Shown here: positions 1 to 5,997 of the stretch, piece by piece
Position numbering within the stretch: position 1 is the first letter of the stretch
Layout of the letters: each line of letters begins with the position of its first letter
From: UBA1038 sp964480995
GTDB lineage: Bacteria > Bacillota > Clostridia > Christensenellales > Aristaeellaceae
NCBI GenBank assembly: GCA_964480995.1
Contig: CAYZRZ010000096.1
Location: forward strand, 1-8,774
DNA length: 8,774 bases
Direction: 5' to 3'
The notes under the pieces: generated by a model
Databases searched by the model: none
The model's input: only the letters and a program-made list of their open reading frames with translations
Told to the model about the DNA's origin: nothing
Position numbers and translations under genes: made by a program

Positions 1-115
1 GGCCCTGGATGACCAGCGTGTGCTCTATCCTTAGTCCTTAGGGCTGAATAGTAACATTTATTTGAAATTCCTTACCTAATGGTTTTCTGAACCGCAGTTT
101 CTTGTGATAATAAAT
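1..115. other. Non-coding flank downstream of the HD-domain gene
   Basis: No gene or RNA is recognisable here. It is more AT-rich than the following kilobases and holds a 7-bp near-tandem (CCTTAGT then CCTTAGG, near 29-42). I see no hairpin with a T-run that would terminate the HD gene, whose stop codon lies at 116-118. Confidence 0.5.
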
Positions 116-601
116 CTATACTCTATACATGGATCTCAGCAAACCAATACCCGTTTTCGTTTTGAAAACATGCTCCATGGTATAGCGAATCCTTTCCGGC
201 TCATAGCCTTTGCCCGCGTTGACGAGGTAATCAGCTTCCACCAATATCTGGTAATCCATGCCGTTGATTTGATCCAGGGTGTGATGGTGCCCGACCAGGT
301 AGACAACTCGGTCGGCCAGGGCTTGCGGGCATCCGCTGTTTTTCAGAAACTCCCCTGCCAAGATGGCGCCTTCCGTCTCCTGGTATACGGCAGCCGTGCT
401 GCCGTATTTCTCACGGCACAAAGGGCAGGCGATGTCATGGAGGATCGCGGCCACCTCCAGGATTTCCTGCGTCTTTATATCCAGATGCTCGCATTCCCCG
501 ATGGTCTTGGTGTAGGCCCGGACCTTCAGAAAGTGCTCGATATCGTGCAGGCTGCCTTTGCAGTACCGGATCATCTGTTCTGTAAGGCTTGAGATGGTCA
601 T
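116..601 (-). CDS. HD-domain phosphohydrolase
   Basis: This is an intact 161-residue HD-superfamily protein, probably a soluble metal-dependent phosphohydrolase. Visible metal-ligand candidates, in order, are H19/H23 (HDIEH), the paired H55-D56 (ILHDIACP), the histidine cluster H105-H107 (GHHHT) and D124 (EADYLV). This is the usual H...HD...H...D layout of small stand-alone HD proteins. A CPLC pair at 59-62 is an extra feature of unknown role. The ATG at 599-601 has a GGGAGG ribosome site with a 9-nt spacer. The start overlaps by four bases the stop of the fused frame upstream, but that frame is debris, so the overlap probably has no operon meaning. The substrate cannot be read from sequence; small HD proteins act on nucleotides, (p)ppGpp-like molecules or other phosphoesters. 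The family call is secure and the substrate is unknown. Confidence 0.88.
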   Translation of the reverse strand: MTISSLTEQMIRYCKGSLHDIEHFLKVRAYTKTIGECEHLDIKTQEILEVAAILHDIACPLCREKYGSTAAVYQETEGAILAGEFLKNSGCPQALADRVVYLVGHHHTLDQINGMDYQILVEADYLVNAGKGYEPERIRYTMEHVFKTKTGIGLLRSMYRV

Positions 602-1416
602 GGGGTCGTACCTCCCTGTATATTGATAGCTAATGTGGCCTGAATGATCATCCCTTCAGCATGAACTTCGCCCACTGACGCGGAAGATCCTCGGCATGTT
701 CTTTCCAATAGAGGAGCCGGTCTGTATAGTGCCGCGGCCGCGCCTCTGCCGGTTCCCTGCATGCAGGTATCCCATTCACTGTCCAGGTTGCCGGTGGGCT
801 CATCGGCCAGGATAATGCGCGGGTTATTGATCAGCGAGCGGGCGATGGAGGCGCGCTGCTGCTGGCCGCCGGACATCTTGCCGGCGTTGTTGTTGGCCAC
901 CTTCTCAATGCCCATCAGCTTGAGCAGTTCGCGCGCCCGGTCGAGGGTATCCTTGGTGACCTTGCCGTCCTTGATGCGCGCGGGTATCAGCACGTTTTCA
1001 AGCGCAGTGAACTCCGGCAGCAAGTAATGGAACCGGAACACAAAGCCGATGGTCTCGTTGCGCAACCGGGCCAGGTCGGCCTTTGTCATCTTGGTGGTCT
1101 GGATGCCGTTGATGATAACGCTGCCGCTGACAGCCGCTTCACGCGTGCTGCCCCTGGGCGTAGCCAGGGTGACGGTATCCACGATACCGGCTTCCTGGGC
1201 CAGGTTTTTGCCGATCAACACTTCGCCATCCCCGGGCAGCGCGCCGGAAACCAGCGATTCGCTCAGGCGGTAGATCCCGTCGGCCTTTTCCAGTTCAAAG
1301 CCGCGCAGAAGGATCGGAAAATCATCCCCCTGGCTGTTTCTGAGGAAGCCGCTGGCATCCACCACGGGAGAAACATCTTCGACATCGGGCCGGGTCTTTA
1401 CGATCTGATCCACCAC
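598..1416 (-). CDS. Fused open frame of ABC permease and ABC ATPase debris
   Basis: A single open frame of 272 codons, GTG at 1416, spans three unrelated pieces. Residues 1-98 are the extracytoplasmic domain of a MacB/LolC-like permease. Residues 98-213 are the second half of a LolD-like ATPase. Residues 214-272 are an out-of-frame reading of another gene's C-terminus and a spacer. The permease homology continues upstream of the GTG in the same frame (to about 1497), so 1416 is not a real gene start. I see no ribosome site for it. There is no Walker A, no H-loop and no transmembrane segment, so the product could not work as a transporter. A gene caller may report it as an ABC transporter protein; I read it as a pseudogene mosaic that happens to stay open. 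The pieces are described separately. Confidence 0.4.
   Translation of the reverse strand: MVDQIVKTRPDVEDVSPVVDASGFLRNSQGDDFPILLRGFELEKADGIYRLSESLVSGALPGDGEVLIGKNLAQEAGIVDTVTLATPRGSTREAAVSGSVIINGIQTTKMTKADLARLRNETIGFVFRFHYLLPEFTALENVLIPARIKDGKVTKDTLDRARELLKLMGIEKVANNNAGKMSGGQQQRASIARSLINNPRIILADEPTGNLDSEWDTCMQGTGRGAAAALYRPAPLLERTCRGSSASVGEVHAEGMIIQATLAINIQGGTTP
648..779 (-). pseudogene. C-terminal remnant of an unidentified protein
   Basis: In the frame ending with TGA at 648-650 the sequence reads as a plausible protein C-terminus of about 43 codons. It contains HYTDRLLYWKEHAEDLP and ends in WAKFMLKG. It is aromatic- and charge-rich, unlike the Gly/Ala/Arg-rich reading of the ATPase-linked frame over the same bases. 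It begins right where the ATPase homology stops (D-loop GNLDS, about 778-780). The simplest reading is a deletion that joined the middle of the ATPase to the tail of another gene in a different frame. I do not recognise the family. The next gene downstream, the HD protein, starts 46 nt after this stop, as a neighbouring gene in an operon might. Confidence 0.5.
778..1125 (-). pseudogene. ABC transporter ATPase fragment (LolD/MacB type), lacks Walker A
   Basis: This is the distal half of a LolD-family ATP-binding protein, the kind paired with MacB/FtsX-type permeases. It starts at SGSVIINGIQTTKM, a few residues after where the Walker A P-loop would have been. It then holds TIGFVFRFHYLLPEFTALE, the ABC signature MSGGQQQR, Walker B IILADEP and the D-loop GNLDS, where homology ends before the switch histidine. 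The Q-loop glutamine expected in FVFQFHYLL is arginine (CGG at 1033-1035), a one-base change from CAG. With no P-loop, no Q-loop Gln and no H-loop it cannot bind and hydrolyse ATP. The 5' join to the permease piece is in frame and falls on a shared Ser-Gly codon pair; the 3' join is out of frame. Family identification is strong and the pseudogene status nearly certain. Confidence 0.85.
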
Positions 1417-1497
1417 GGCCTGGTAATTTTCGACCGCTTCGCCGCGCTTTAAGGCGCTGACCGTAACCTGGGTGTTGCGGCCGATCGCGGTATCGAC
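1126..1497 (-). pseudogene. ABC transporter permease ectodomain fragment (MacB/LolC-like)
   Basis: This is about 124 codons of the extracytoplasmic domain that follows the first membrane helix in FtsX/MacB/LolC-type permeases. It runs from LVDTAIGRNTQVTVS through DVEDVSPVVDASGFL, a FPILLRGFELEK stretch and GEVLIGKNLAQEAG to TVTLATPRGS. These match the substrate-facing domain layout, with the 'conferring a chosen state, new position, GKxLA' pattern typical of the family. Both the N-terminal membrane helix and the three C-terminal helices are missing. Near AGIVDTVTL one or two residues expected in the family (a Pro-Gly-Asp turn) also seem to be lost. In such operons permease and ATPase genes are adjacent, so one deletion could have removed the permease 3' half and the ATPase 5' half. 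The upstream join to the corrinoid protein fragment near 1497 is out of frame. Confidence 0.72.
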
Positions 1498-1931
1498 CAG
1501 TCCAGGTTGAGGTAGTTGGTCACGCTGATGCTGACCAGATCAGGACGGAGCGTTTTCGCGGCGTTGAGCAGCGTATCCCTGGGCGTGTTGCAGCCGATGT
1601 AAACCACCTCATAGCCCAGGAGGGTATAAAAATCCATGCCCATGCGGATGCCGATCTCGTGGTACTCTTCCTCGGGGGCAACCAGCATCACCCTGGCGTT
1701 TTTGCCCGGAAGGCCGTATGTTTGCTTTTGCGAGAGCACGAAAGGCCAGCAGGCGCCCATCACGGCCTGCACGATGGCGGATTGCATATGTTCGCGCCAG
1801 ATGAGTTCATCTTCCGTTTTTCGGGGCACCTCGATGCGGTTAAGGGCAGGCGCCAGGATCTCTTCATAGAGCTCGGGAAGCGTCGCCTCCCCCCGCTCCA
1901 GAAGTCCCAGCGCGAAAGCGACCGCGCCCTC
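1497..1931 (-). pseudogene. Corrinoid (B12)-binding protein fragment
   Basis: This fragment keeps the helical cap and most of the Rossmann domain of a cobalamin-binding protein of the methyltransferase-corrinoid/B12-sensor type. The cap-like part reads AFALGLLERGE, LPELYEEILAPALNRIE and ELIWREH. The binding domain follows, with VMLVAPEEEYHEIGIRMG: EYHEIG fits the (D/E)xHxxG cobalt-ligand motif with its histidine intact. Then come LLGYEVVYIG and DLVSISVTNYLNLDW. After that Trp the frame shifts into unrelated residues and stops at 1449. At the 5' end the frame closes at a TAG (1932-1934) with no ATG, GTG or TTG near the expected N-terminus; the first GTG is at 1829, deep inside the domain. Both ends are therefore broken. 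Lost are the N-terminal ~15-20 residues and the Ser/Gly-rich C-terminal end of the B12 fold. Identification is good and function is unlikely. Confidence 0.8.
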
Positions 1932-1932
1932 C

Positions 1933-1960
1933 TATAATGGTTGTAACCTGCAACATTATA
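1933..1960. repeat. Inverted repeat carrying opposed -10-like boxes
   Basis: TATAATGgTTG (1933-1943) and CAACATTATA (1951-1960) are inverted copies with one unpaired G and a 7-nt spacer (TAACCTG). Each arm carries a TATAAT hexamer, one on each strand. The repeat sits immediately at the truncated 5' end of the corrinoid-binding fragment, whose in-frame TAG is formed within the repeat. It could be a regulator operator left from a lost promoter, the end of a small mobile element, or a hairpin that promoted the deletion. No good -35 partner is visible for either hexamer. Confidence 0.6.
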
Positions 1961-2087
1961 TTCAGCTTTCGCGGGCATAAACATGCTTATATCCTAATAA
2001 GTTGAGGAAATCTGCGTCCGGAGGATACCCCATGCAATCCGGACAAAACCCGGCCGAAAAAGTCGTGCGGGGCAGTCCTGGCGATGC

Positions 2088-2093
2088 TATAAT
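2088..2093 (+). promoter_or_regulatory. Probable -10 box for the deleted AraC gene
   Basis: A perfect TATAAT lies 23 nt before the ATG at 2117. No good TTGACA-like hexamer sits 16-18 bp upstream, so this is only a partial promoter call. The remaining leader (GGCTGAAAGGCGGTGAAGGGC) would be short, about 15-18 nt. Confidence 0.4.
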
Positions 2094-2116
2094 GCGGCTG
2101 AAAGGCGGTGAAGGGC

Positions 2117-2329
2117 ATGGATTGGGCCGGGAAAGTAAGCGAAGCGATCGGCTATATCGAGGAGAACCGCCGCATCTTCTCCGAATGGCTGCCGGCCAGC
2201 AAGGAGTACGAAGTGGCAGACGGCTTCAATATCGAGATGTACTCGGACCCGGGGGAGTGCAAGCTGGGTACCGAAGACCCGAACTATTACAGCGAGATCT
2301 GGATCCCGGTCAGGAAGAAAGAGGACTGA
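2117..2329 (+). CDS. Internally deleted AraC/GyrI-like regulator remnant
   Basis: This 70-residue frame joins the two ends of an AraC-family regulator with a GyrI-like effector domain. Residues 1-17, MDWAGKVSEAIGYIEEN, match the start of the family's first HTH domain. From residue 18, RRIFSEWLPASKEYEV is the late segment of the effector domain, and NYYSEIWIPVRKKED is its classic C-terminus. A normal family member is about 280-300 residues, so roughly 200 or more codons are missing from the middle, in frame. Lost are the recognition helices and most of the ligand pocket. The start (ATG 2117) follows a GGCGGTGAAGGG purine stretch and a TATAAT at 2088, so a micro-protein could still be made. It could not bind DNA as an AraC protein. 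The joint falls near 2167. I regard it as a pseudogene with an open frame; the family call is confident. Confidence 0.75.
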   Translation: MDWAGKVSEAIGYIEENRRIFSEWLPASKEYEVADGFNIEMYSDPGECKLGTEDPNYYSEIWIPVRKKED

Positions 2330-2365
2330 GGAGATTCCGGCAAAGTACTCGCGATTTGTAAAACA

Positions 2366-2392
2366 GGGGGTCCGGCAGAGCGCCGGGCCCCC
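2366..2392. terminator. Terminator hairpin between convergent genes
   Basis: GGGGGTCCGGC (2366-2376) pairs with GCCGGGCCCCC (2382-2392) around a 5-nt loop; one T-G wobble interrupts an 11-bp stem. On the minus strand it is followed by TGTTTTAC, a modest T-run, so it best serves the 863-residue gene that ends at 2414. On the plus strand TTCGCTG follows, which is weak for the AraC remnant. Confidence 0.75.
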
Positions 2393-2413
2393 TTCGCTGA
2401 ATGAAGAGACTGA

Positions 2414-5005
2414 TCAGAATCCTTGTATGGAGAAAAGCAGCAGCTCGTCCCCGGATTCATCCGCCCGCGACTGGGAAGCCGCGACGATTGCGCCCCCATC
2501 ATAGGGGATGATGGAAGTCAGCCATGGATAGTCGGTACCCAGCAGGTCATCGCAGTCCGCCATGCCCAGGAAGCTTCCCTGCAGGTCAAACAGCTTGAAG
2601 GCCCTGTAGTTTCCATCCATCACCAGGATGCTGTCCCCGGTCTGGATGATGCCGGTCACGGAGCCGAAGGCATCATCCGCTGTCCAATCCGCGCTGCCGA
2701 AGGTGAACAGTTCCTCGCCTTCCGGGCTGTATACGGCCACCCGCTGGGCATCCCCCTCCAGGGCGTCCGTGCCGGCGACATAGACGCGGTCATCCGAGAT
2801 GGCGACGCAGCTGATCATGCTGAAGCGGCCCTTGCGCGCGGCGGGATCGGAGAGGCCGGACAGCACCCAGGGCTTTTTGGTGAGAACGCCTTCCGCGTCC
2901 GCGGTGACATGCATGGGATCCGCGTTTGCCCAGAAGGTCAGGCCCCAGTCTCCCGAGGGATGGGTCACAAGGTCGCCGGAAACCTGATTGTCCTTGATCA
3001 CGGCCCCGTCCCGGATCGACAGGATGTTGAACATGCCCTGGGAAGCGTAGAGGATGCCGTCCTTGCCGGCGGACAGGTACTCATACTTATCCGGCAGCTG
3101 CATTATGCCGCCGGGGTAATCGGGGGCAGGGCTGAGCGCTTCGTTTTCGAGCGCGAAGGCATGAAGCGTCTCTCCCGCGAGGGCATAGAGGCGCTTGCCC
3201 GTATACAGGATGCTGTTGTTGAAGATGCTGTCCAGCAGGATGGATTGATCCGTTTTGAGCCATTCTGCCGTCAGTGTTTTATCGCCCAGGGGCACAGCCT
3301 TTGGGGAGGGGGCGTAGCGCTCGCCGTCTTCAGGCAGCGGCGGGTCCACATTGGGCGGGTTTACCTGCGGCAGCGTGTAGGCGATGGAATCCAGTATCGC
3401 CTGGAGCCCGTCGCCTATTTTCTGCGGCTGCTCGATGGTGATGGTCATGGTGACACCCTCGCTGACAGCCCGGGCGGCGTATTCCGTATAGGTCCATCCC
3501 CATTTTTCATAACTTGTTCCCTGGAAATTAAAGCCGCCGATGAGCGCTTCATCCAGGCTGTCCCTGCCTTCCTTGGCGGCATAGCCCTTCAGCGTTTTCA
3601 GCTTGTCACGGTAGTTGCGGACCCCTTCCACACTGGCCGACAGGCTCAGGGCGGAAGCCATCGCCCCGCCTTCGTCCGCCATATCGTAGCGGACGGATAC
3701 ATAGTCATCCCGGTCGCTTCGCCAGGAGGTGTTTTCGGTCCAGTTGCTTCCGGCCAGGCGCAGGGTGAAGAGCTTGGTGACCTGCTGCCCTTCGCTTCCT
3801 TCCGCTTTGGGCGTATCCTGTTTGGGCGTATCCTGCGGAGGCGGCACCGGAGTCAGCGCCGGAGCCGGCGCGTCCGTGGCTGCCGGCACAGGCACCGACG
3901 TGGGCTGGGGTTGAGGCGGCGCCGCGATGATTGCGGCTGCTGTGCCGTCCGCGGGTTTTACTCCCTCTGAGCGCGTAAACAGGATGGTGGCGGCGTCAGA
4001 GCCGTAGTTGACGCGCAGTTCGCCGCTTTCCTCATCATACACAGGGGTAATCAGCACATAGGAACCGGAGAAGGTCGGGCTGCCGCTCTCCCCTGACCAG
4101 GTGAACTTTTCGGTATAGTCAGGCGTGATCTGCGCCTGTGCCGTGCCGTCCTCCCGCAGTTCCATCACGAGGCCGTCGGGGAACAGCATCCTGATATCAA
4201 GGGTATAGCCTTCCATTTCATAGGACATGGCCTGCCACAGGCCGGCAAGCCGCGCGCCGGTTTGCGCCGGCGCCGGGGTTTCCATAGGCGTCTGGGTTGA
4301 TGCCGGGGCTTGGGTATCGCGGCGGAAGTAGACGGTGCTCCCGTCGGCTTCAGCCGCGAGCTGGCCGTTGACCAGCCGCATATCCGTGGGTTCGTCGCCC
4401 ACGGTGATCCTGATGCCGCCCTCGATCTCCGCCCATTGGCCTTTATCTTCGGCGCCCATGGTGCTTAGCAGGACAGTGCCGTCGCCGCGGATGTCAAGGG
4501 TGATCAGCCCGTCGATGAGCATGCCGTCTATCTCCGTCGACAGGACGCCGTCGCCCTCGTCAACAGCTGTCGATATCCACCGGCCTTCATACTTCCTGCC
4601 GGCCAGCAGCGAGAGCAGGCCGCCGGGCTTGGGCTTAGCGGGCTGACGCTCCAGGTAGCTGGTGACGCCGCTTTCGGTGTTGACCAGCTTGCCATCCTTC
4701 AGGCCGAATACCACCTGCTGCCCCTCGATCAGGGCGGCGATCCCCTGATCCTGAGCGGTCCAGGTGCCGGGGATCGCCTGGCCAAGGGAGGTCACCGTGA
4801 GCCCGCCGCTTTGGTCGAGTGTCAGGCGCATCAGCTCGCTGACGGCGATCCCCTCATACTCCTTGAGCAGCACGCCGTCGCCCATATCAACAGCCGTACA
4901 CACCCATTCTCCGGTATAGTCAGCCGGCTGGGCAAGCGATGGAACAGGGAGCATCAGGCAGAGTGCTGCCAGTATGGCAAGCGTTTCCTTCATCATTTTT
5001 TTCAT
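2414..5005 (-). CDS. Large exported protein: three repeats, Pro/Ala linker, probable beta-propeller
   Basis: This is an intact 863-residue protein with a start at ATG 5003-5005 and an AAGGAG ribosome site six bases away. Residues 1-26 look like a type I signal peptide (KKMMK, then AILAALCLMLPVP, cut after SLA). No proper lipobox is seen, so it should be secreted or wall-associated. Residues ~28-120 and ~137-230 are clear copies of each other (Y-x-G-x-W, TAVDxGDGVL, a DG turn, a final Y/F-x-R strand). A diverged third copy (LAGLWQAMSYEMEG) covers ~253-346. These all-beta units suggest lipocalin-like sandwich folds. A Pro/Ala/Gln linker follows (~350-405). Next is a domain at ~410-550 that may be a PsbP/MOG-like or sensor-type fold (DKLKTLKGYAAKEG, TMTITIEQPQKIGDGLQAILDSI). 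Residues ~570-863 carry blade-like strands such as LYALAGETLHAF, RVYVAGTDAL, VAVYSPEGEELFTF and LFDLQGSFLG, as in NHL/WD-type propellers. I do not recognise a named family. It has no operon partner. Confidence 0.85.
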   Translation of the reverse strand: MKKMMKETLAILAALCLMLPVPSLAQPADYTGEWVCTAVDMGDGVLLKEYEGIAVSELMRLTLDQSGGLTVTSLGQAIPGTWTAQDQGIAALIEGQQVVFGLKDGKLVNTESGVTSYLERQPAKPKPGGLLSLLAGRKYEGRWISTAVDEGDGVLSTEIDGMLIDGLITLDIRGDGTVLLSTMGAEDKGQWAEIEGGIRITVGDEPTDMRLVNGQLAAEADGSTVYFRRDTQAPASTQTPMETPAPAQTGARLAGLWQAMSYEMEGYTLDIRMLFPDGLVMELREDGTAQAQITPDYTEKFTWSGESGSPTFSGSYVLITPVYDEESGELRVNYGSDAATILFTRSEGVKPADGTAAAIIAAPPQPQPTSVPVPAATDAPAPALTPVPPPQDTPKQDTPKAEGSEGQQVTKLFTLRLAGSNWTENTSWRSDRDDYVSVRYDMADEGGAMASALSLSASVEGVRNYRDKLKTLKGYAAKEGRDSLDEALIGGFNFQGTSYEKWGWTYTEYAARAVSEGVTMTITIEQPQKIGDGLQAILDSIAYTLPQVNPPNVDPPLPEDGERYAPSPKAVPLGDKTLTAEWLKTDQSILLDSIFNNSILYTGKRLYALAGETLHAFALENEALSPAPDYPGGIMQLPDKYEYLSAGKDGILYASQGMFNILSIRDGAVIKDNQVSGDLVTHPSGDWGLTFWANADPMHVTADAEGVLTKKPWVLSGLSDPAARKGRFSMISCVAISDDRVYVAGTDALEGDAQRVAVYSPEGEELFTFGSADWTADDAFGSVTGIIQTGDSILVMDGNYRAFKLFDLQGSFLGMADCDDLLGTDYPWLTSIIPYDGGAIVAASQSRADESGDELLLFSIQGF
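3806..3835. repeat. 15-bp perfect tandem duplication in the linker
   Basis: TTTGGGCGTATCCTG occurs twice back to back (3806-3820 and 3821-3835). It encodes, on the minus strand, the duplicated pentapeptide QDTPK in the low-complexity linker of the exported protein. It keeps the frame and looks like a recent slippage expansion. Confidence 0.9.
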
Positions 5006-5303
5006 GTCGGTCTCCTTTCCGGGTTGTATGAACGTGGTCGCAAAGAAGAGTGTTCTCCCAAGATCAGGCTAAACTATGAGCAAAGGGTTCGGAAAGCCCC
5101 GCGGGCATCATTGAACGAAATATCGGTCCGGACGGTGCTTGTTGTGCGGATATGGTCGGGCGGGATGGGGCAAGCCGTGTATTCGTAAAAGAAAAGGTGC
5201 CATTGATTTCAGCCAAATCATAGCACCCGGTCATTTTGCTGTCAATTATTCTAAAATCTTTTTCGCTGCCGGCCCTGAGGTACGGAAGCAACCACCGAAA
5301 GGA
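5006..5303. other. Leader and promoter region of the exported-protein gene
   Basis: Nearly 300 bases without a believable gene. Reading the minus strand, a consensus promoter lies at 5217-5245 and about 200 nt of transcribed leader follow before the ribosome site at 5012-5017. Short frames on either strand here have no ribosome site and no protein-like pattern. I did not find a known riboswitch or a T-box signature in the leader. The stretch 5246-5303 is spacer beyond the stop of the DHFR remnant. Confidence 0.5.
5217..5245 (-). promoter_or_regulatory. Consensus sigma-A promoter for the exported-protein gene
   Basis: On the minus strand TTGACA (5240-5245) and TATGAT (5217-5222) are separated by exactly 17 bp. 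That is a six-of-six -35 and a five-of-six -10. Transcription would start near 5210, leaving a leader of about 200 nt before the ATG at 5005. No other gene start lies in that direction, so it most likely drives the 863-residue gene. Confidence 0.8.
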
Positions 5304-5516
5304 TCAATGGGACATGCGGTGATACTCCAGCTCAGCGAACTGCCCGTATCGATTCACATCCATGAGGGTAAAGCGTTTGAGCGCCTCTTTTTGCGTAAAC
5401 AGGGGGATGCCTGCCCCCAGCAGCACGGGAGCGATCTGAATGATCAGGATGTCAATCAGGTTACTGTCAAGCAGAGGGGCCAGAATGCTGTTTCCTCCAA
5501 CGATCCAAACATTCTT
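5304..5516 (-). pseudogene. C-terminal fragment of a dihydrofolate reductase/RibD-C family protein
   Basis: Reading the minus strand from 5516 to the TGA at 5304-5306 gives 70 residues: KNVWIVGGNSILAPLLDSNL, then IDILIIQIAPVLLGAGIPLF, ending in YGQFAELEYHRMSH. The WIVGGN nucleotide-binding glycine turn and the LID-I-x-I-APVLLGAGIPLF strand are hallmarks of the RibD C-terminal/DHFR-like family (normally about 170-190 residues). The frame is closed by TAA at 5517-5519, directly before the first Lys, with no start codon. The N-terminal ~100-110 residues, including the first NADPH-binding strand, are therefore gone. The break abuts the upstream region of the DUF4287 gene on the other strand, suggesting that DNA carrying the latter replaced the missing part. 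It is not functional. The family call is firm. Confidence 0.85.
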
Positions 5517-5621
5517 TTAATGGTGGTATGATACATTCATGTTGATGTAAAAGTGAACGCGTGTCTGTGACTGGCTATCAAAAACAAGGGTTATTATATG
5601 TTGAAGACAGGAGGGAGCAAG

Positions 5622-5912
5622 ATGTCATTTCAAGCTTATCTGGATACCATTGAAAAGAAAACCGGCAAGACACTAAGGCAGATGCTGGATGAGGCAAAAA
5701 GCCACGGATTCGAAGGGCCGAATATTTCTGCGAATGAAGTCATCAAATGGTTGTCGGACGACTATGGTCTTGGACGCGGTCATGCGATGGCACTGGTTCA
5801 TGTAATCAAAAACGGCCCTAGGATTGATTCCAAGCATGTAGGTTCTGATGGGATACACCGTGATGAATCCGAGTTCTTGTGGCTCGATGGGATTGAGACA
5901 AGACCCAAATAA
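5622..5912 (+). CDS. DUF4287 domain protein
   Basis: This is an intact 96-residue soluble protein. The start at ATG 5622 is chosen over the ATG at 5598, because a GGAGGG ribosome site (about 5610-5615) stands at proper distance before it and MSFQAYLDTIEKKTGKT is the usual family N-terminus. The middle, ANEVIKWLSDDYGLGRGHAM, is the conserved DUF4287 core: a helix, a DYGLGRGHAMA turn and a second helix running into HVIKNG. The tail (SKHVGSDGIHRDESEFLWLDG) also matches members of the family that are not fused to DUF5655. The function is unknown; members are small helical proteins scattered in bacteria, often singly placed and horizontally shared. A TATGAT at 5527-5532 could be its -10, but I see no -35. 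It runs ahead of the acetyltransferase gene with an 85-nt gap, so co-transcription is possible. Confidence 0.88.
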   Translation: MSFQAYLDTIEKKTGKTLRQMLDEAKSHGFEGPNISANEVIKWLSDDYGLGRGHAMALVHVIKNGPRIDSKHVGSDGIHRDESEFLWLDGIETRPK

Positions 5913-5997
5913 GCATCATGATTGAGACACCACTCATGTTAGCATCAATTGTTGCTGGAATCGCCCTCGGCGGCACAACGGAGAGGCAGACGCGTAA

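Noticed and set aside
1962..2100. Minus-strand open reading containing GFCPDCMGYPPDADF and ending at a TGA (1962-1964)
   Set aside because: It looks slightly protein-like but has no clear start or known family, and overlaps the AraC upstream region. Possibly another tail fragment; not supportable.
2031..2361. ATG with a GGAGG ribosome site (near 2022-2033) opening a plus-strand frame across the AraC remnant
   Set aside because: The product is Gly/Arg-rich and has no family pattern; it is out of frame with the convincing AraC-GyrI reading over the same bases. It may be the leftover start of a lost gene, but nothing supports that.
2423..3970. 515-codon plus-strand open frame
   Set aside because: It is a shadow of the 863-residue minus-strand gene: His/Arg/Gly-rich with no ribosome site, while the minus frame has a signal peptide, repeats, promoter and ribosome site.
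5555..5566. GAACGCGTGTCT, a one-mismatch SOS-box-like site before DUF4287
   Set aside because: One arm base is wrong and no promoter can be placed around it, unlike the perfect box at 8454-8467.
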